A stretch of DNA of 64,000 nucleotides from Bradyrhizobium paxllaeri (GTDB lineage: Bacteria; Pseudomonadota; Alphaproteobacteria; Rhizobiales; Xanthobacteraceae), in NCBI RefSeq assembly GCF_001693515.2, contig NZ_CP042968.1, positions 4,154,001-4,218,000 on the forward strand. Direction: 5' to 3'. How positions within the stretch are numbered: the stretch's first letter is position 1; every line of letters begins with the position of its first letter. Both the position numbers and the translations under genes were made by a program. This document shows, in pieces, positions 1 to 8,423 of this stretch. The notes beneath the pieces are model-generated. The model ran no database searches. It saw only the letters and a program-made list of their open reading frames with translations, and was not told the origin of the DNA.

Positions 1-944
1 TTGTAGCTCTTCACCGAATAGAAGTTCGGACCCAGCAGGAACGAAGGGCCGCCGGCGACCGGCACCCACATCTGCGCCGATGCGTTCGGCTGCGGGAACG
101 GCTTGCCGTCGGCGCGCGTGACTCCGGCGCTCGCCCATGCGGCGTAGGTCCGGCTGCCGCTCGATGCGCCGCCGGAACTGCGGACCTCATAACCCCAATG
201 CTCGCCGCGGTGATACTTGCCGCGGTTGAGCAGATAGCGCGCGCTGGAGCCGAGCGCATCGTCGGGCTTGCCGAACGGCGAGACGCGGCCGTCCTTGTCG
301 TAGTCCATGCCGACATTGAGCCAGACTTCCGGCATCCATTGCGTGTGGCCCATCGCACCGGCCCAGGAGCCCCGCATCTCCTCCGGCGTGCCCCAGCCGC
401 GGTCGACGATTTTCAGCGCGTTGATCAGCTCGGTTTCCCAATAGGCGCGGCGGCGCGGCTCGTTCCATGCGAGTGCGGCGAGCGCCGGAAAGATCGGGCG
501 CATATGGTTCTGCTGAACCAGGGGATCGCCATAGGCCGATTCAACGCCCCACAGCGCCAGCAGCGTGCCGCGCTCGACGCCGAAATCCTGCTCGATCCGC
601 GCGAACAGCGCCTCGTGCTTTTTCAAGGCCTCGCGGCCGTTGATGATGCGCCAGTCGGAGACGCGGCGGTTGATGTATTGCCAGATCTGCTCGTGGAATT
701 CCGGCTGCTTCTGCATCTGCCGGAACACGGTCATGTCGGGCTCGATGCGCCCCATCACCCGCGTCCAAGTCGCGTCCGAAATGCCTTTGGCCGATGCGCG
801 CGCGCGAAAATTGTCGCGCCACTGGTCGAAGCCGGCCGGCGCGGCAAAGGTGACGGATGGCGCGGCAAGCAGGATGCCGCCGCCGAGGCCGGCTTTCAGT
901 AGGGCGCGGCGGGTTGGGAGGATCGGAGAATCGGGCTGTTTCAT
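1..944 (-). CDS. Lytic murein transglycosylase, MltB type (partial)
   Basis: The reading frame runs off the left edge of the window, so the C-terminus is missing. The protein starts MKQPDSPILPTRRALLKAG and carries a twin-arginine-like signal peptide (TRRALLKAG, then a hydrophobic stretch ending near residue 34), so it probably acts in the periplasm. The body has the features of SLT_2/MltB enzymes: FDQWRDNFRARA near the start, the catalytic-Glu segment LLALWGVESAYG (E in GVES) and the MGHTQWMP segment. Such enzymes cleave the MurNAc-GlcNAc bond of peptidoglycan to leave 1,6-anhydro ends. No partner gene is visible. Start choice: the ATG at 944 directly precedes the signal peptide. Family assignment is confident; the exact substrate preference is not. 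Confidence 0.9.
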   Translation of the reverse strand, partial: MKQPDSPILPTRRALLKAGLGGGILLAAPSVTFAAPAGFDQWRDNFRARASAKGISDATWTRVMGRIEPDMTVFRQMQKQPEFHEQIWQYINRRVSDWRIINGREALKKHEALFARIEQDFGVERGTLLALWGVESAYGDPLVQQNHMRPIFPALAALAWNEPRRRAYWETELINALKIVDRGWGTPEEMRGSWAGAMGHTQWMPEVWLNVGMDYDKDGRVSPFGKPDDALGSSARYLLNRGKYHRGEHWGYEVRSSGGASSGSRTYAAWASAGVTRADGKPFPQPNASAQMWVPVAGGPSFLLGPNFYSVKSY

Positions 945-1011
945 GCCCCCATTCTACCGGGGCGGGACGCTAGGGCCAAAAGCCATGACGCCGCGGGAAC
1001 CGGGCGATTTC

Positions 1012-1593
1012 TTACAAATCAGTAGCAATTCGGGCGAGCCAGCGGCGGATCGTGCGTTGCGCCTCGGCGGAGAGCCCGGCCGCTAGCCGCCGTTCGACCG
1101 TCTCGGCGTGGCGGCGGCATCGACCCAGCAGCGTTGCGCCCCGCAGCGTCACCGTCCATTGCAGCATCCTGCCGTGGACCGGGTGCGGGGTTTTGCGGAT
1201 AGCGCCGTCGCGCTCGAGATTACGGATGATGACGCCGACGGTCTGCGGCGTCAGCATCGCCACCCGCGCGAGCTCCGCGCCTGATAGCCCGGGATAGGCC
1301 TTGAGCATCGTCAGCACCACGAATTGCGGCGAGGTGACGCCGAGTTCGGCCAGCGACCGTTCCATCGCCAGCCGGGTCGCACCTTGCGCCTGCCGCAGGA
1401 GATAGGCGAGGTAGCCCTGTTCGCCGCGCTTGCCTTCGCCGGGCGGAGGCGGACGCAGCATTAATGGTGTGCGACTTTCCTGCTGCGACTGCCGCCCGGT
1501 TTTTCCGGCCACCGCTGTTTGCTTCGCTTGCGGCGTTTTTGCCGACGTGCTCTGCGATCGCGCCGCCGTGTTTTGCGATGCCTTGCGCTGCAT
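1012..1593 (-). CDS. MarR-family transcriptional regulator
   Basis: A 193-residue protein. About 55 N-terminal residues are low-complexity (Gln/Ser/Thr/Lys rich) and are followed by a winged helix-turn-helix of the MarR type (ELGVTSPQFVVLTMLKAYPG, LSGAELARVAMLTPQTVG, then a wing with TPHPVHGRM). MarR proteins bind palindromes as dimers and usually lose DNA binding when a phenolic ligand or oxidant is present. It is divergent from an AhpD-like gene, and the perfect inverted repeat between them begins at the A of its own start codon, so autorepression plus control of the neighbour is the natural reading. A TTG/GTG-started upstream extension would cross the operator, so the ATG at 1593 is preferred. 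Confidence 0.85.
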   Translation of the reverse strand: MQRKASQNTAARSQSTSAKTPQAKQTAVAGKTGRQSQQESRTPLMLRPPPPGEGKRGEQGYLAYLLRQAQGATRLAMERSLAELGVTSPQFVVLTMLKAYPGLSGAELARVAMLTPQTVGVIIRNLERDGAIRKTPHPVHGRMLQWTVTLRGATLLGRCRRHAETVERRLAAGLSAEAQRTIRRWLARIATDL

Positions 1594-1627
1594 ATCAGTG
1601 CTCTTATAATAAATCAGAGCACTGATA
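1593..1627. promoter_or_regulatory. MarR-type operator, perfect 12-bp inverted repeat
   Basis: The arms TATCAGTGCTCT (1593-1604) and AGAGCACTGATA (1616-1627) are perfectly complementary across an 11-bp AT-rich spacer. The spacer contains TATAAT at 1605-1610, a good -10 box for the rightward AhpD-like gene. A repressor here would cover that promoter and the start codon of the marR gene. The repeat is seen; binding by the adjacent MarR protein is inferred. Confidence 0.75.
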
Positions 1628-1643
1628 ACATGAGGAACGGCCG

Positions 1644-2123
1644 ATGTCACACGCCCGCAAAGAGTACAAGGATTTCATGGCGCTGACGCCGGATGCCTAT
1701 GCGGCCGTGCTGGAACTCAGCCAGATCGCCGGCAAGGCGGGCGTGGACAAGCAATTGCTCGAACTGATCAAGCTGCGCGCCTCGCAGATCAACGGCTGCG
1801 CCTTCTGCGTGCAGTACCACATTCTGGAAGGCGAGAAGCTCGGCGTGCCCACCGACAAGCTCAATCTCGTGGTGGTCTGGCGCGAGGCGCCGCAGTTCTC
1901 GCAACGCGAGCGCGCGGCGCTGGCCTGGACCGAAGCGCTGACCTTGCTGAGCGAGGGCGTCAGCGACGAGGTCTATGCGCAGGCGAGCGCGGAGTTCTCC
2001 GAGAAGGAGCTGGCCTATCTCACTTCGGCGGTCGCGGCGATCAATGTCTGGAACAGGTTCGGCGCGGCGTTCCGCTGGACGCCGCCGGCGCGGAAGCAGG
2101 TCGTGGGGGCTGCGGCTTCGTAA
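1644..2123 (+). CDS. AhpD-like carboxymuconolactone decarboxylase-family protein
   Basis: A 159-residue protein of the AhpD/CMD superfamily. The core LLELIKLRASQINGCAFCVQYH has the redox pair C52-x-x-C55 and H59 of alkylhydroperoxidase D-type proteins, which suggests a thiol peroxidase-like role against organic peroxides rather than true carboxymuconolactone decarboxylation. A purple-acid-type tail (EALTLL, YLTSAVAAINVWNRFG) completes the domain. GAGGA lies 7 nt before the ATG. It is expressed away from the marR gene, from a promoter embedded in a perfect MarR-type operator, so induction by an oxidant or phenolic signal is likely. The natural substrate cannot be read from sequence. Confidence 0.88.
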   Translation: MSHARKEYKDFMALTPDAYAAVLELSQIAGKAGVDKQLLELIKLRASQINGCAFCVQYHILEGEKLGVPTDKLNLVVVWREAPQFSQRERAALAWTEALTLLSEGVSDEVYAQASAEFSEKELAYLTSAVAAINVWNRFGAAFRWTPPARKQVVGAAAS

Positions 2124-2374
2124 GCGGCGGAAACTGCCGTTGATAATGCGCGCGGTTCTTGCGCCAAAGAACTTCGCGCTCGGTTGCTTAACCTGGATCG
2201 AGCGAAACGGCAGAATGCCGGGTCGGAAAGACTGCGACAGCTCCATCACCCGTTGATCTAGATGATTGCTTGCTGACGAGCCGCGGAGCGTCATCGTGAC
2301 AGCCTCTGAGCCAGCGAGGCAGGGCCGCTCTATTGGCGCAGCCCTACTGCTTCCGTCACGTGTGGAGCATACCG

Positions 2375-2638
2375 ATGTGGGTCCTGATGTACGTCTTCTC
2401 CGACTCAGTCAGCCCGGCTGCTACCGACGACAGAGCCGAATGGAGGCTTCTGCCTACCGTGGTGTTTAAGGAGTTCTCCAATGAAGAACGATGCAAGGCA
2501 GCCAAGTCGGCACTCGAGGGCAGCCTGCAAGAGGCGGGAGCCAAGCTCAGAAGTGGTTTGGAAGACTTGAAAAGCCTTCGCAAGGCTGACCCGGCGCAAG
2601 TCATCATTGCATACAATGTCGAATGCCTTCCAAAATGA
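2375..2638 (+). CDS. Small hypothetical protein
   Basis: An 87-residue frame beginning MWVLMYVFSDSVSPAATDD, with GGAG 8 nt upstream of this ATG; a longer TTG start at 2333 is less likely. The middle segment VVFKEFSNEERCKAAKSALEG, in which a short beta-like stretch precedes a Cys-containing charged helix, resembles small rhizobial proteins with a 'F.s.e.C..A' pattern. The function is unknown. Neighbours on both sides are unrelated. Confidence 0.5.
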   Translation: MWVLMYVFSDSVSPAATDDRAEWRLLPTVVFKEFSNEERCKAAKSALEGSLQEAGAKLRSGLEDLKSLRKADPAQVIIAYNVECLPK

Positions 2639-2662
2639 AGGCGCGTCCCCGTTCTCGCGATC

Positions 2663-4225
2663 CTACCGCGCGACTTGACGGACGACGTCCCCCGGCAGCA
2701 CGTGCGCCACGGCGGCGGCGGCCGGAGGTTGGGTGCCGATCTCGCGGCCGCGGGCGCGGATCAGCCGCTCGTAGGACGCGATCAGGGTGGTGTAGGGGTT
2801 GACCCAGATCCAGCCGTCACGCGTGAACACCTGCACGTCGAAGTGCAGGTGGTATGACGTGCCGTTGGGGAAATCGAGATAGTTGGAGACTACGCCGATC
2901 TTCTCGCCCTCGGCGACCTGGCGGCCGTTGAGGACGCCATCGGCGTCCATGGCTGACGGGGTCATGTGCATGTAGCGGAAACGGATGTGCTCGGTACGGG
3001 TATTGATCTGCAGCGTCGCCGCCTGCTGCTTCAGGGAACGGATGACGATGCCGTCGCGCACGGCGACGACCGCCTGTTTCCTGGGATGGCAGGTGCTGCT
3101 GCTGTTCGGCGGGCAGGGCGCAGGGCGGATGTCCTGGCCCTGGTGACCGAAGCCGGCCGCGCATTGTCCGACCTGGAAGCTGCGCGCCTCGCAAAAATTG
3201 TCCCGCCACGGATAGACACTGATGCGTTCGCCGGATTTGCGCGTGCCGAACTGCTGCGAGCTGACCAGGGCCGGTGCTCTCTCCAGCGGAAAGCGGATCT
3301 GCGAATAGACCGCGAGATCAGCGTGGCCGCCGCGCCTGCGCGCGCCGCTGCGGGCGATGATGTCGCCGCCCGGGCGATAGGTGAAGTCCGGAGAAGCGGC
3401 GGTCGGCCGCTCGGCGAGGCCGGAGGGAATATCGTAGCGCGGGCGCGTCGGCTGGCCGCCGGCGATGCGCAGCGCTTTCAGGAAACGCTCGGCGATCGGA
3501 TAGGCTTCGCGGCAAGCGAGCCTGCGCGGGCGCGGCGCTGAATCGAGGCACTGGATCGATACCACATAGGGCACGCCGAAGCGGGTGAAGGCGTAGCGCA
3601 CATAGCCTTCACGGATGAAGCGGCGGATGTCAGGAAATTGCGCCGCCAGCGCCCTGACCGGCTGGCCCTTGCCGTCGAGCGGATCCGCGAGATCGTAGAC
3701 CAGCACCGAGCCCGTGATCTGCACCTCGACCGGCCGGGCGAAGGTTCGCGACGGGCCGTCGTCGGGCTCCAGCGAAAATACCGCGTCGTAGCCGGAAGGG
3801 CCGGCGTGAAACACATCGACGGGGCGGAAGTCGGCCTGATAGCGCGACACCTCCGAATGGCGCGTGCCACGGGCCCGGCTATCGAGATAGGCCGCGGTGT
3901 CGAACGGCAACAGCACCGGTACCGGACTGCTTCCGATGCCGGTGAACATTGGCGAATTGATCGCGTTCAACTGCACCAGCGCGGGCGTTGCGCGCGGATC
4001 CCCAGCCGGCAGCCGCGCCCGGCCTGCGAAGGTGAAGCGCGAGGCTATCGCGGGCTGGGAACCGATCTCGGTGCGAAGCTGATCGAGGACGGCGCGCCAT
4101 TCGACGCGAATGGCCGAAATCGACGGCGTCCGGAACTCTTTGGCGGAGACGCCGGTAACCCCGACAAAGAGCAAACAAAAGGCTGCCAGCCACCGCGAGA
4201 GCAAGCTGACCGCCTTCGTATTCAA
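2663..4225 (-). CDS. M23-family metallopeptidase, exported
   Basis: The C-terminal third is a LytM/peptidase M23 domain with the zinc motifs H-x3-D (GHQGQDIRP), the catalytic-site His in RYMHMTP and H-x-H (SYHLHFDVQ). These enzymes cut peptide cross-links of peptidoglycan in the periplasm. The N-terminal 300 residues are not recognised. A TTG at 4225 (GGGGGCGA upstream) gives a clean signal peptide (NTKAVSLLSRWLAAFCLLFV, cleavage after GVSA). A further TTG at 4294 would add 23 residues, but that extension lies inside a dispersed repeat, so it is disfavoured. All zinc ligands are present, so it is probably an active hydrolase. Confidence 0.85.
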   Translation of the reverse strand: MNTKAVSLLSRWLAAFCLLFVGVTGVSAKEFRTPSISAIRVEWRAVLDQLRTEIGSQPAIASRFTFAGRARLPAGDPRATPALVQLNAINSPMFTGIGSSPVPVLLPFDTAAYLDSRARGTRHSEVSRYQADFRPVDVFHAGPSGYDAVFSLEPDDGPSRTFARPVEVQITGSVLVYDLADPLDGKGQPVRALAAQFPDIRRFIREGYVRYAFTRFGVPYVVSIQCLDSAPRPRRLACREAYPIAERFLKALRIAGGQPTRPRYDIPSGLAERPTAASPDFTYRPGGDIIARSGARRRGGHADLAVYSQIRFPLERAPALVSSQQFGTRKSGERISVYPWRDNFCEARSFQVGQCAAGFGHQGQDIRPAPCPPNSSSTCHPRKQAVVAVRDGIVIRSLKQQAATLQINTRTEHIRFRYMHMTPSAMDADGVLNGRQVAEGEKIGVVSNYLDFPNGTSYHLHFDVQVFTRDGWIWVNPYTTLIASYERLIRARGREIGTQPPAAAAVAHVLPGDVVRQVAR

Positions 4226-4265
4226 TGCATCGCCCCCGGCGTATGCTCCGTAGCCCAGAGTTTCG

Positions 4266-4354
4266 ATTCTGATGAAATCAGAACCGAAACTCAAGACTCC
4301 TGTTTTGACGCGTTTTCTTCACGCGAACCGGTGCCCACTGCGCTTGAAAACGCT
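4266..4354 (-). repeat. Dispersed ~90-bp repeat, copy A
   Basis: Read on the minus strand this begins AGCGTTTTCAAGCGCAGTGG and continues through GGTTCGCGTGAAGAAAACGC. It aligns over nearly 90 bp with 18961-19052 on the plus strand. Both copies sit right next to coding-region ends: this one between the EF-P stop and the M23 gene start. I infer a Bradyrhizobium-type intergenic mobile repeat; it carries no gene. Confidence 0.75.
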
Positions 4355-4367
4355 ATAAAGCGCGGCG

Positions 4368-4934
4368 TTAATCCTTTGCGCGCTCGACATAGGAGCCGTC
4401 CTCGGTCATGACGACAATCCGTGTTCCCGTTCCAATATGCGGCGGCACCGAGGTTCGCACGCCGTTGGAGAGGATAGCAGGCTTGTAGGAGGAAGACGCG
4501 GTCTGACCCTTGGTGACCGGCTCGGTCTCCACAACTTCGAGGGTCGCGCGCTGCGGCAACTGGATGGCGACCGGATTGAGGTCGTGCATCGACAGCTTCA
4601 CCGTCATGTTTTCCTGCAGGTAGGGCGCGGACGATCCCACGATCTCCTTCGACACCTGAACCTGGTCATAGGTCTCGGCATTCATGAAGTGGAAGCCGTC
4701 GCCATCCTCATAGAGGTAGTTGAAATTGCGGTCCTCGACGGTGGCCTTCTCGACCTGGTCAGTGGTCTTGTAGCGCTCCGACACCTTCACGCCGTCGCCA
4801 ATACGGCGCATTTCGATCTGGCTGACCGGGGTTCCCTTGCCGGGATGGATGTTTTCGGCCGAAAGGACGACGTAGAGCCGGCCGTCTTGCTCGATGACGT
4901 TGCCCTTGCGGATAGAGCTGGCGATGACTTTCAA
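4368..4934 (-). CDS. efp: Translation elongation factor P
   Basis: From the TTG at 4934 the product is 188 residues, the normal EF-P length, and starts [18 protein letters not shown], the usual N-terminus. An in-frame ATG at 4994 would add 20 unsupported residues. Domain I ends in the loop HPGKGTP, whose Lys33 (Lys34 in E. coli) is the residue beta-lysylated by EpmA after EpmB makes (R)-beta-lysine. OB domains II and III follow ([14 protein letters not shown] and the C-terminal [15 protein letters not shown]). EF-P relieves ribosome stalling at proline runs. The epmA-epmB genes lie 1.1 kb away on the opposite strand, so the factor and its modification enzymes form one locus. Confidence 0.97.
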   Translation of the reverse strand: MKVIASSIRKGNVIEQDGRLYVVLSAENIHPGKGTPVSQIEMRRIGDGVKVSERYKTTDQVEKATVEDRNFNYLYEDGDGFHFMNAETYDQVQVSKEIVGSSAPYLQENMTVKLSMHDLNPVAIQLPQRATLEVVETEPVTKGQTASSSYKPAILSNGVRTSVPPHIGTGTRIVVMTEDGSYVERAKD

Positions 4935-5099
4935 AGCTGTTTTCCCGAATTTCTGGCCTTCGGCCACATCGGACATGGGCGTCCGCAGGGCCAATCAGGC
5001 GGTTTCGGGCTGCAACATACTGATTTTGCCCGTCGATGCCAGCGTTTTACGGCGATTCCGTAGGCTTCCGGAGGCCGCAAACGGCCCTGTTTCGACGGC

Positions 5100-5798
5100 C
5101 TAACGGCGGGCCTGGTCGCGCCGTTTGACGGCCGTGGCGTTGTGATCGGCGAAAGCCGGCGGGACGGTAAATTTACCGGTTTTCATGTCGTAGACGCAGC
5201 GCCAGCCTTCGACCCAGGGCGAAGGCTTTTTCTGACCCTGGATGTCAAAGGAGAGGCTGAGCACGAGATAGCGGCTGTCGGGCCAATGCTTTCCGAGCCA
5301 GGCGTAATTCTCGTCCAATCCCTTCAGCAGGTGCACTTGCGTGTGGTTGAGGGGCCTCTGCATGCCCTTGGATACCGGCAGACTGAACAGATAGTCCCAG
5401 GCCAGTTTGCCGAGCGGCTTTGTGGTCGCCGGTGAAAATCGATCGCCGTCACGGCGGTAGAGCAACAGCGTCTGATATCCTGCGCCGAGCTTCTGCATGC
5501 GGACCAGCCATCGGCTGTCGGGGGTGAAGCGGAAGGCGGCGCGATATCCCGCAATATCGGCGCCTTCGCCGGGATTTAGCAACGAGGCCCGCTGCTTCCC
5601 GTCGAAGATCCAGAACTGGTGGAGAATGTCGTTGCCACGCTCCCTCGAATACTGCTCGACACGCACCTGACCATCGGGCGAGGTGAACGTCTCGTCTGAT
5701 AGATGCTTCAGCGTGCTGCCGGGACCAGCGGCGCTTGCCGGCGAGACCACAAGGCACGCAAAAAGAAACACCGCTGTTCGCAAGCTGCTGCCAGACAT
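5100..5798 (-). CDS. Exported hypothetical protein beside the EF-P locus
   Basis: A 232-residue protein from the ATG at 5798, with a clear Sec signal peptide (MSGSSLRTAVFLFACLVVSP, cleavage after ASA). The mature part has repeated beta-strand-like segments (VRVEQYSRERGNDILHQFWI, FRFTPDSRWLVRMQKLG, DSRYLVLSLSFDIQG), suggesting a beta-sandwich or propeller-like fold in the periplasm. No catalytic motif is recognised. It sits between efp (same strand, downstream) and the divergent epmA. The longer open frame back to 5966 lacks a signal-compatible start. Confidence 0.75.
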   Translation of the reverse strand: MSGSSLRTAVFLFACLVVSPASAAGPGSTLKHLSDETFTSPDGQVRVEQYSRERGNDILHQFWIFDGKQRASLLNPGEGADIAGYRAAFRFTPDSRWLVRMQKLGAGYQTLLLYRRDGDRFSPATTKPLGKLAWDYLFSLPVSKGMQRPLNHTQVHLLKGLDENYAWLGKHWPDSRYLVLSLSFDIQGQKKPSPWVEGWRCVYDMKTGKFTVPPAFADHNATAVKRRDQARR

Positions 5799-5958
5799 AT
5801 CCGTATCTCGTTGTAGAGTCTGGCATTGGGGGAGGCGGCTGCATGGTTCAGCGCACCGGGCTACTGCCAATGGACAAGTGCGGGGTCTTTCGACATGAAA
5901 AGAAGCACTTGGAGCGGGATGATATGGTCGTGCCGCGGTACCGCAAGGAAAGTATAAT

Positions 5959-5973
5959 AATATCAATGATATT
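5959..5973. promoter_or_regulatory. 15-bp perfect palindrome upstream of epmA
   Basis: AATATCA-A-TGATATT is a perfect palindrome around a single centre base, directly after a TATAAT box at 5953-5958 that points toward epmA. It lies in the divergent gap between the exported protein (5798) and epmA (6037). It could be a repressor operator or a transcript-start structure. No regulator gene is adjacent. Confidence 0.45.
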
Positions 5974-6036
5974 CTGCGACTCCCTGAACGCTTGCATGGG
6001 TTCCGCCGGGCGCTGGATGCGATGGGGTTGCCGCTG

Positions 6037-7089
6037 ATGGGTGGAACCGATCAGCCATCGCCATGGTGGTCGGCCGCGCGGCATGCCGACCGGAAGCCGT
6101 TCCTGATGGCGCGAAGCGCGATCACGCGGGCGGTACGCGGCTGGTTCGACGAGCAAGGATTTTGCGAGGTGGAGACCGGCATCCTGCAGGTCTCGCCGGG
6201 CAACGAGACGCATCTGCATGCCCCCCGCACCGAGATCATCGGCAACGACGGCACCCGCGCGACGCGCTATCTGCGGACATCGCCGGAGTTCGCTGCCAAG
6301 AAACTGCTCGCCGCCGGCGAGACCAAGCTATTCGAATTCGCGCGCGTGTTCCGCGATCGCGAGCGCGGCGATCTGCATCTGCCCGAATTCACGATGCTGG
6401 AATGGTACCGCGCCGACGCCAGCTATGACGCTGTCATGGCCGACACCATCGTCGTCATCGCCCACGCGGCGCAGGCAACCGGGATCGGCCGGTTTTCGTT
6501 CCGCGGCAGGACGGCCGATCCGTTTGCCGAGCCGGAACTTCTGACCGTGGCATCCGCGTTCGAGCGCTTTGCCGGAGTGGATCTGCTCTCCACCATCAGC
6601 CATGGCGAGGGCGATCGCGCGGCGCTTGCGGCGGCGGCCAGATCGCAGGTGCGGATCACGGAGGACGACACCTGGTCGGACATTTTCAGCAAGGTGCTGG
6701 TCGAGTATGTCGAACCCAATCTGGGGCAGGGGCGTTTGACCGTGTTGTTCGAATATCCGGCGCCCGAAGCAGCGCTGGCGCGGACGAAGGCGGCCGATCC
6801 GCGCGTCGCCGAACGTTTTGAGGTCTATGCCTGTGGCGTCGAACTCGCCAATGGCTTTGGCGAACTGACCGATGCCGGCGAACAGCGCCGCCGTTTCGCC
6901 GCAGCGATGGACGAGAAGCAGCGGCGCTACGGCGAGCGCTATCCGCTGGACGAGGATTTTCTCGCAGCCGTTGCCGAGATGCCGCCATCGAGCGGCGTCG
7001 CGCTCGGTTTCGACCGGCTGGTGATGCTGGCCAGCGGCGCGCTGCGGGTGGACCAGGTGGTGTGGACGCCGCCTTCAGGAGAGACATGA
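6037..7089 (+). CDS. epmA: EF-P--(R)-beta-lysine ligase EpmA (PoxA/GenX)
   Basis: A class II lysyl-tRNA-synthetase paralogue without the anticodon-binding domain, about 350 residues, matching EpmA length. It shows motif 2 (ARVFRDRERGDLHLPEFTML) and motif 3 (SGVALGFDRLVML). EpmA activates (R)-beta-lysine with ATP and attaches it to the conserved Lys of EF-P domain I. Start: the ATG at 6037 gives MGGTDQPSPWW, which fits the PSPWW start typical of the family; an ATG at 6022 and a TTG at 5992 are alternatives. The stop overlaps the epmB start by 4 bp (ATGA), indicating translational coupling. Confidence 0.94.
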   Translation: MGGTDQPSPWWSAARHADRKPFLMARSAITRAVRGWFDEQGFCEVETGILQVSPGNETHLHAPRTEIIGNDGTRATRYLRTSPEFAAKKLLAAGETKLFEFARVFRDRERGDLHLPEFTMLEWYRADASYDAVMADTIVVIAHAAQATGIGRFSFRGRTADPFAEPELLTVASAFERFAGVDLLSTISHGEGDRAALAAAARSQVRITEDDTWSDIFSKVLVEYVEPNLGQGRLTVLFEYPAPEAALARTKAADPRVAERFEVYACGVELANGFGELTDAGEQRRRFAAAMDEKQRRYGERYPLDEDFLAAVAEMPPSSGVALGFDRLVMLASGALRVDQVVWTPPSGET

Positions 7090-8177
7090 ACAGGATCGAT
7101 CCGAAATTGTCGGCAACGCTGCGGCAGCCCGCCGATCTCGTCGAGCGCGGACTGGCGAAGACCGCGGATCTCGCCGACCTCGAACGCGTCGCCGCGCGCT
7201 ATGCGATTGCGGTGACGCCTGAACTCGCCAACCTGATCGACACGGAAAATCCGGATGATCCGATCGCGCGGCAGTTCATCCCGAGCGCGCTCGAACTGGT
7301 GAGCGCGCCGGGCGAAAATGCCGATCCGATCGGCGACGACGCGCATTCGCCGGTTAGCGGCATCGTCCACCGCTATCCCGATCGCGTGCTGTTCAAGCTG
7401 GTGCATGTCTGCGCGGTGTATTGCCGCTTCTGCTTCCGCCGCGAGATGGTCGGGCCGGGCAAGGCAACCGCGCTGTCGGATGCGGCCTATCGCGACGCAC
7501 TAAACTATATCCGCGAGCACACGGAAATCTGGGAAGTCATCCTGACCGGCGGCGACCCCTTGATGCTGTCGCCGCGGCGGCTGGCCGAAATCATGGCTGA
7601 CCTCGCCGTCATCGATCACGTTAAAATTGTTCGCATCCACACCCGCGTGCCGGTGGCGGCCCCTGCGCGCATCGATGGCGACATGATCAAAGCGTTGCGG
7701 GTTGACGGCGCGACGACCTGGATCGCCGTTCACGCCAATCACCCGCGTGAACTATCGGGCGAAGCGCGAACCGCTTGCGCGCGGCTCGCCGATGCCGGCA
7801 TTCCGCTGGTGAGCCAGACGGTGCTGCTTCGCGGCGTCAATGACGATACGGCGACGCTGGAAGCGCTGATGCGCGCTTTTGTCGAAAATCGAATCAAGCC
7901 CTATTACCTGCATCATGGCGATCTGGCGCCGGGGACGGCGCATCTGCGCACCACGATCGCAGAGGGGCAGGAACTGATGCGCCATTTGCGTGGCCGCGTC
8001 TCGGGCCTGTGCCAGCCGGAATATGTGCTCGATGTTCCCGGCGGCCACGGAAAGGCGCCGGTTGGACCGAATTATTTGTCGCATGCAAGTTCCAGTGAAT
8101 CTGAACTATCTTCCGAAGCGCAGTATCGTATCGTCGACTATTGCGGCGACGTTCACCTCTATCCGCCCAAGCCGTGA
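7086..8177 (+). CDS. epmB: EF-P beta-lysylation radical-SAM enzyme EpmB (lysine 2,3-aminomutase type)
   Basis: Radical SAM protein with the cluster motif C109-x3-C113-x2-C116 (HVCAVYCRFCFRRE), the GGDP motif (VILTGGDPLML) that binds the SAM amino group, and the PLP lysine in VPGGHGKAPVG. It converts L-lysine to beta-lysine, the substrate EpmA loads onto EF-P. The ATG at 7086 overlaps the epmA stop and is preceded by CAGGAGAG. The family is shared with free lysine 2,3-aminomutases, but coupling to epmA next to efp makes the EpmB role very likely. Confidence 0.94.
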   Translation: MNRIDPKLSATLRQPADLVERGLAKTADLADLERVAARYAIAVTPELANLIDTENPDDPIARQFIPSALELVSAPGENADPIGDDAHSPVSGIVHRYPDRVLFKLVHVCAVYCRFCFRREMVGPGKATALSDAAYRDALNYIREHTEIWEVILTGGDPLMLSPRRLAEIMADLAVIDHVKIVRIHTRVPVAAPARIDGDMIKALRVDGATTWIAVHANHPRELSGEARTACARLADAGIPLVSQTVLLRGVNDDTATLEALMRAFVENRIKPYYLHHGDLAPGTAHLRTTIAEGQELMRHLRGRVSGLCQPEYVLDVPGGHGKAPVGPNYLSHASSSESELSSEAQYRIVDYCGDVHLYPPKP

Positions 8178-8183
8178 TCTACG

Positions 8184-8396
8184 ATGGCTGAGGACGGCGA
8201 GGAGAAACGGGAGCCGCCGGAAGAAGAGGGGCATCGCGGAATCGAAAATGCGGTGCTGCTCGGCTTCTTCGTGGTGCTGGTGGCCGCCGGAATCTGGCTG
8301 CTCGGCACCATGGCCGATGTACGAAAGGCGCAGGATTGCGCCGCCCAGGGACGCCGTAACTGCGCCACGATCGACGTGCCGGAACGGACACGATAA
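8184..8396 (+). CDS. Small single-span membrane protein downstream of epmB
   Basis: Seventy residues: an acidic cytosolic-type N-terminus (AEDGEEKREPPEEEG), one transmembrane helix (NAVLLGFFVVLVAAGIWLLG) and a short tail with two cysteines (QDCAAQGRRNCATID) probably on the periplasmic side. It starts 6 nt after the epmB stop, so it is likely in the same transcript. The two Cys could form a disulphide. No function is recognised. Confidence 0.7.
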   Translation: MAEDGEEKREPPEEEGHRGIENAVLLGFFVVLVAAGIWLLGTMADVRKAQDCAAQGRRNCATIDVPERTR

Positions 8397-8423
8397 ATGA
8401 AATTAAAAGGCGGGAGAATCAGG

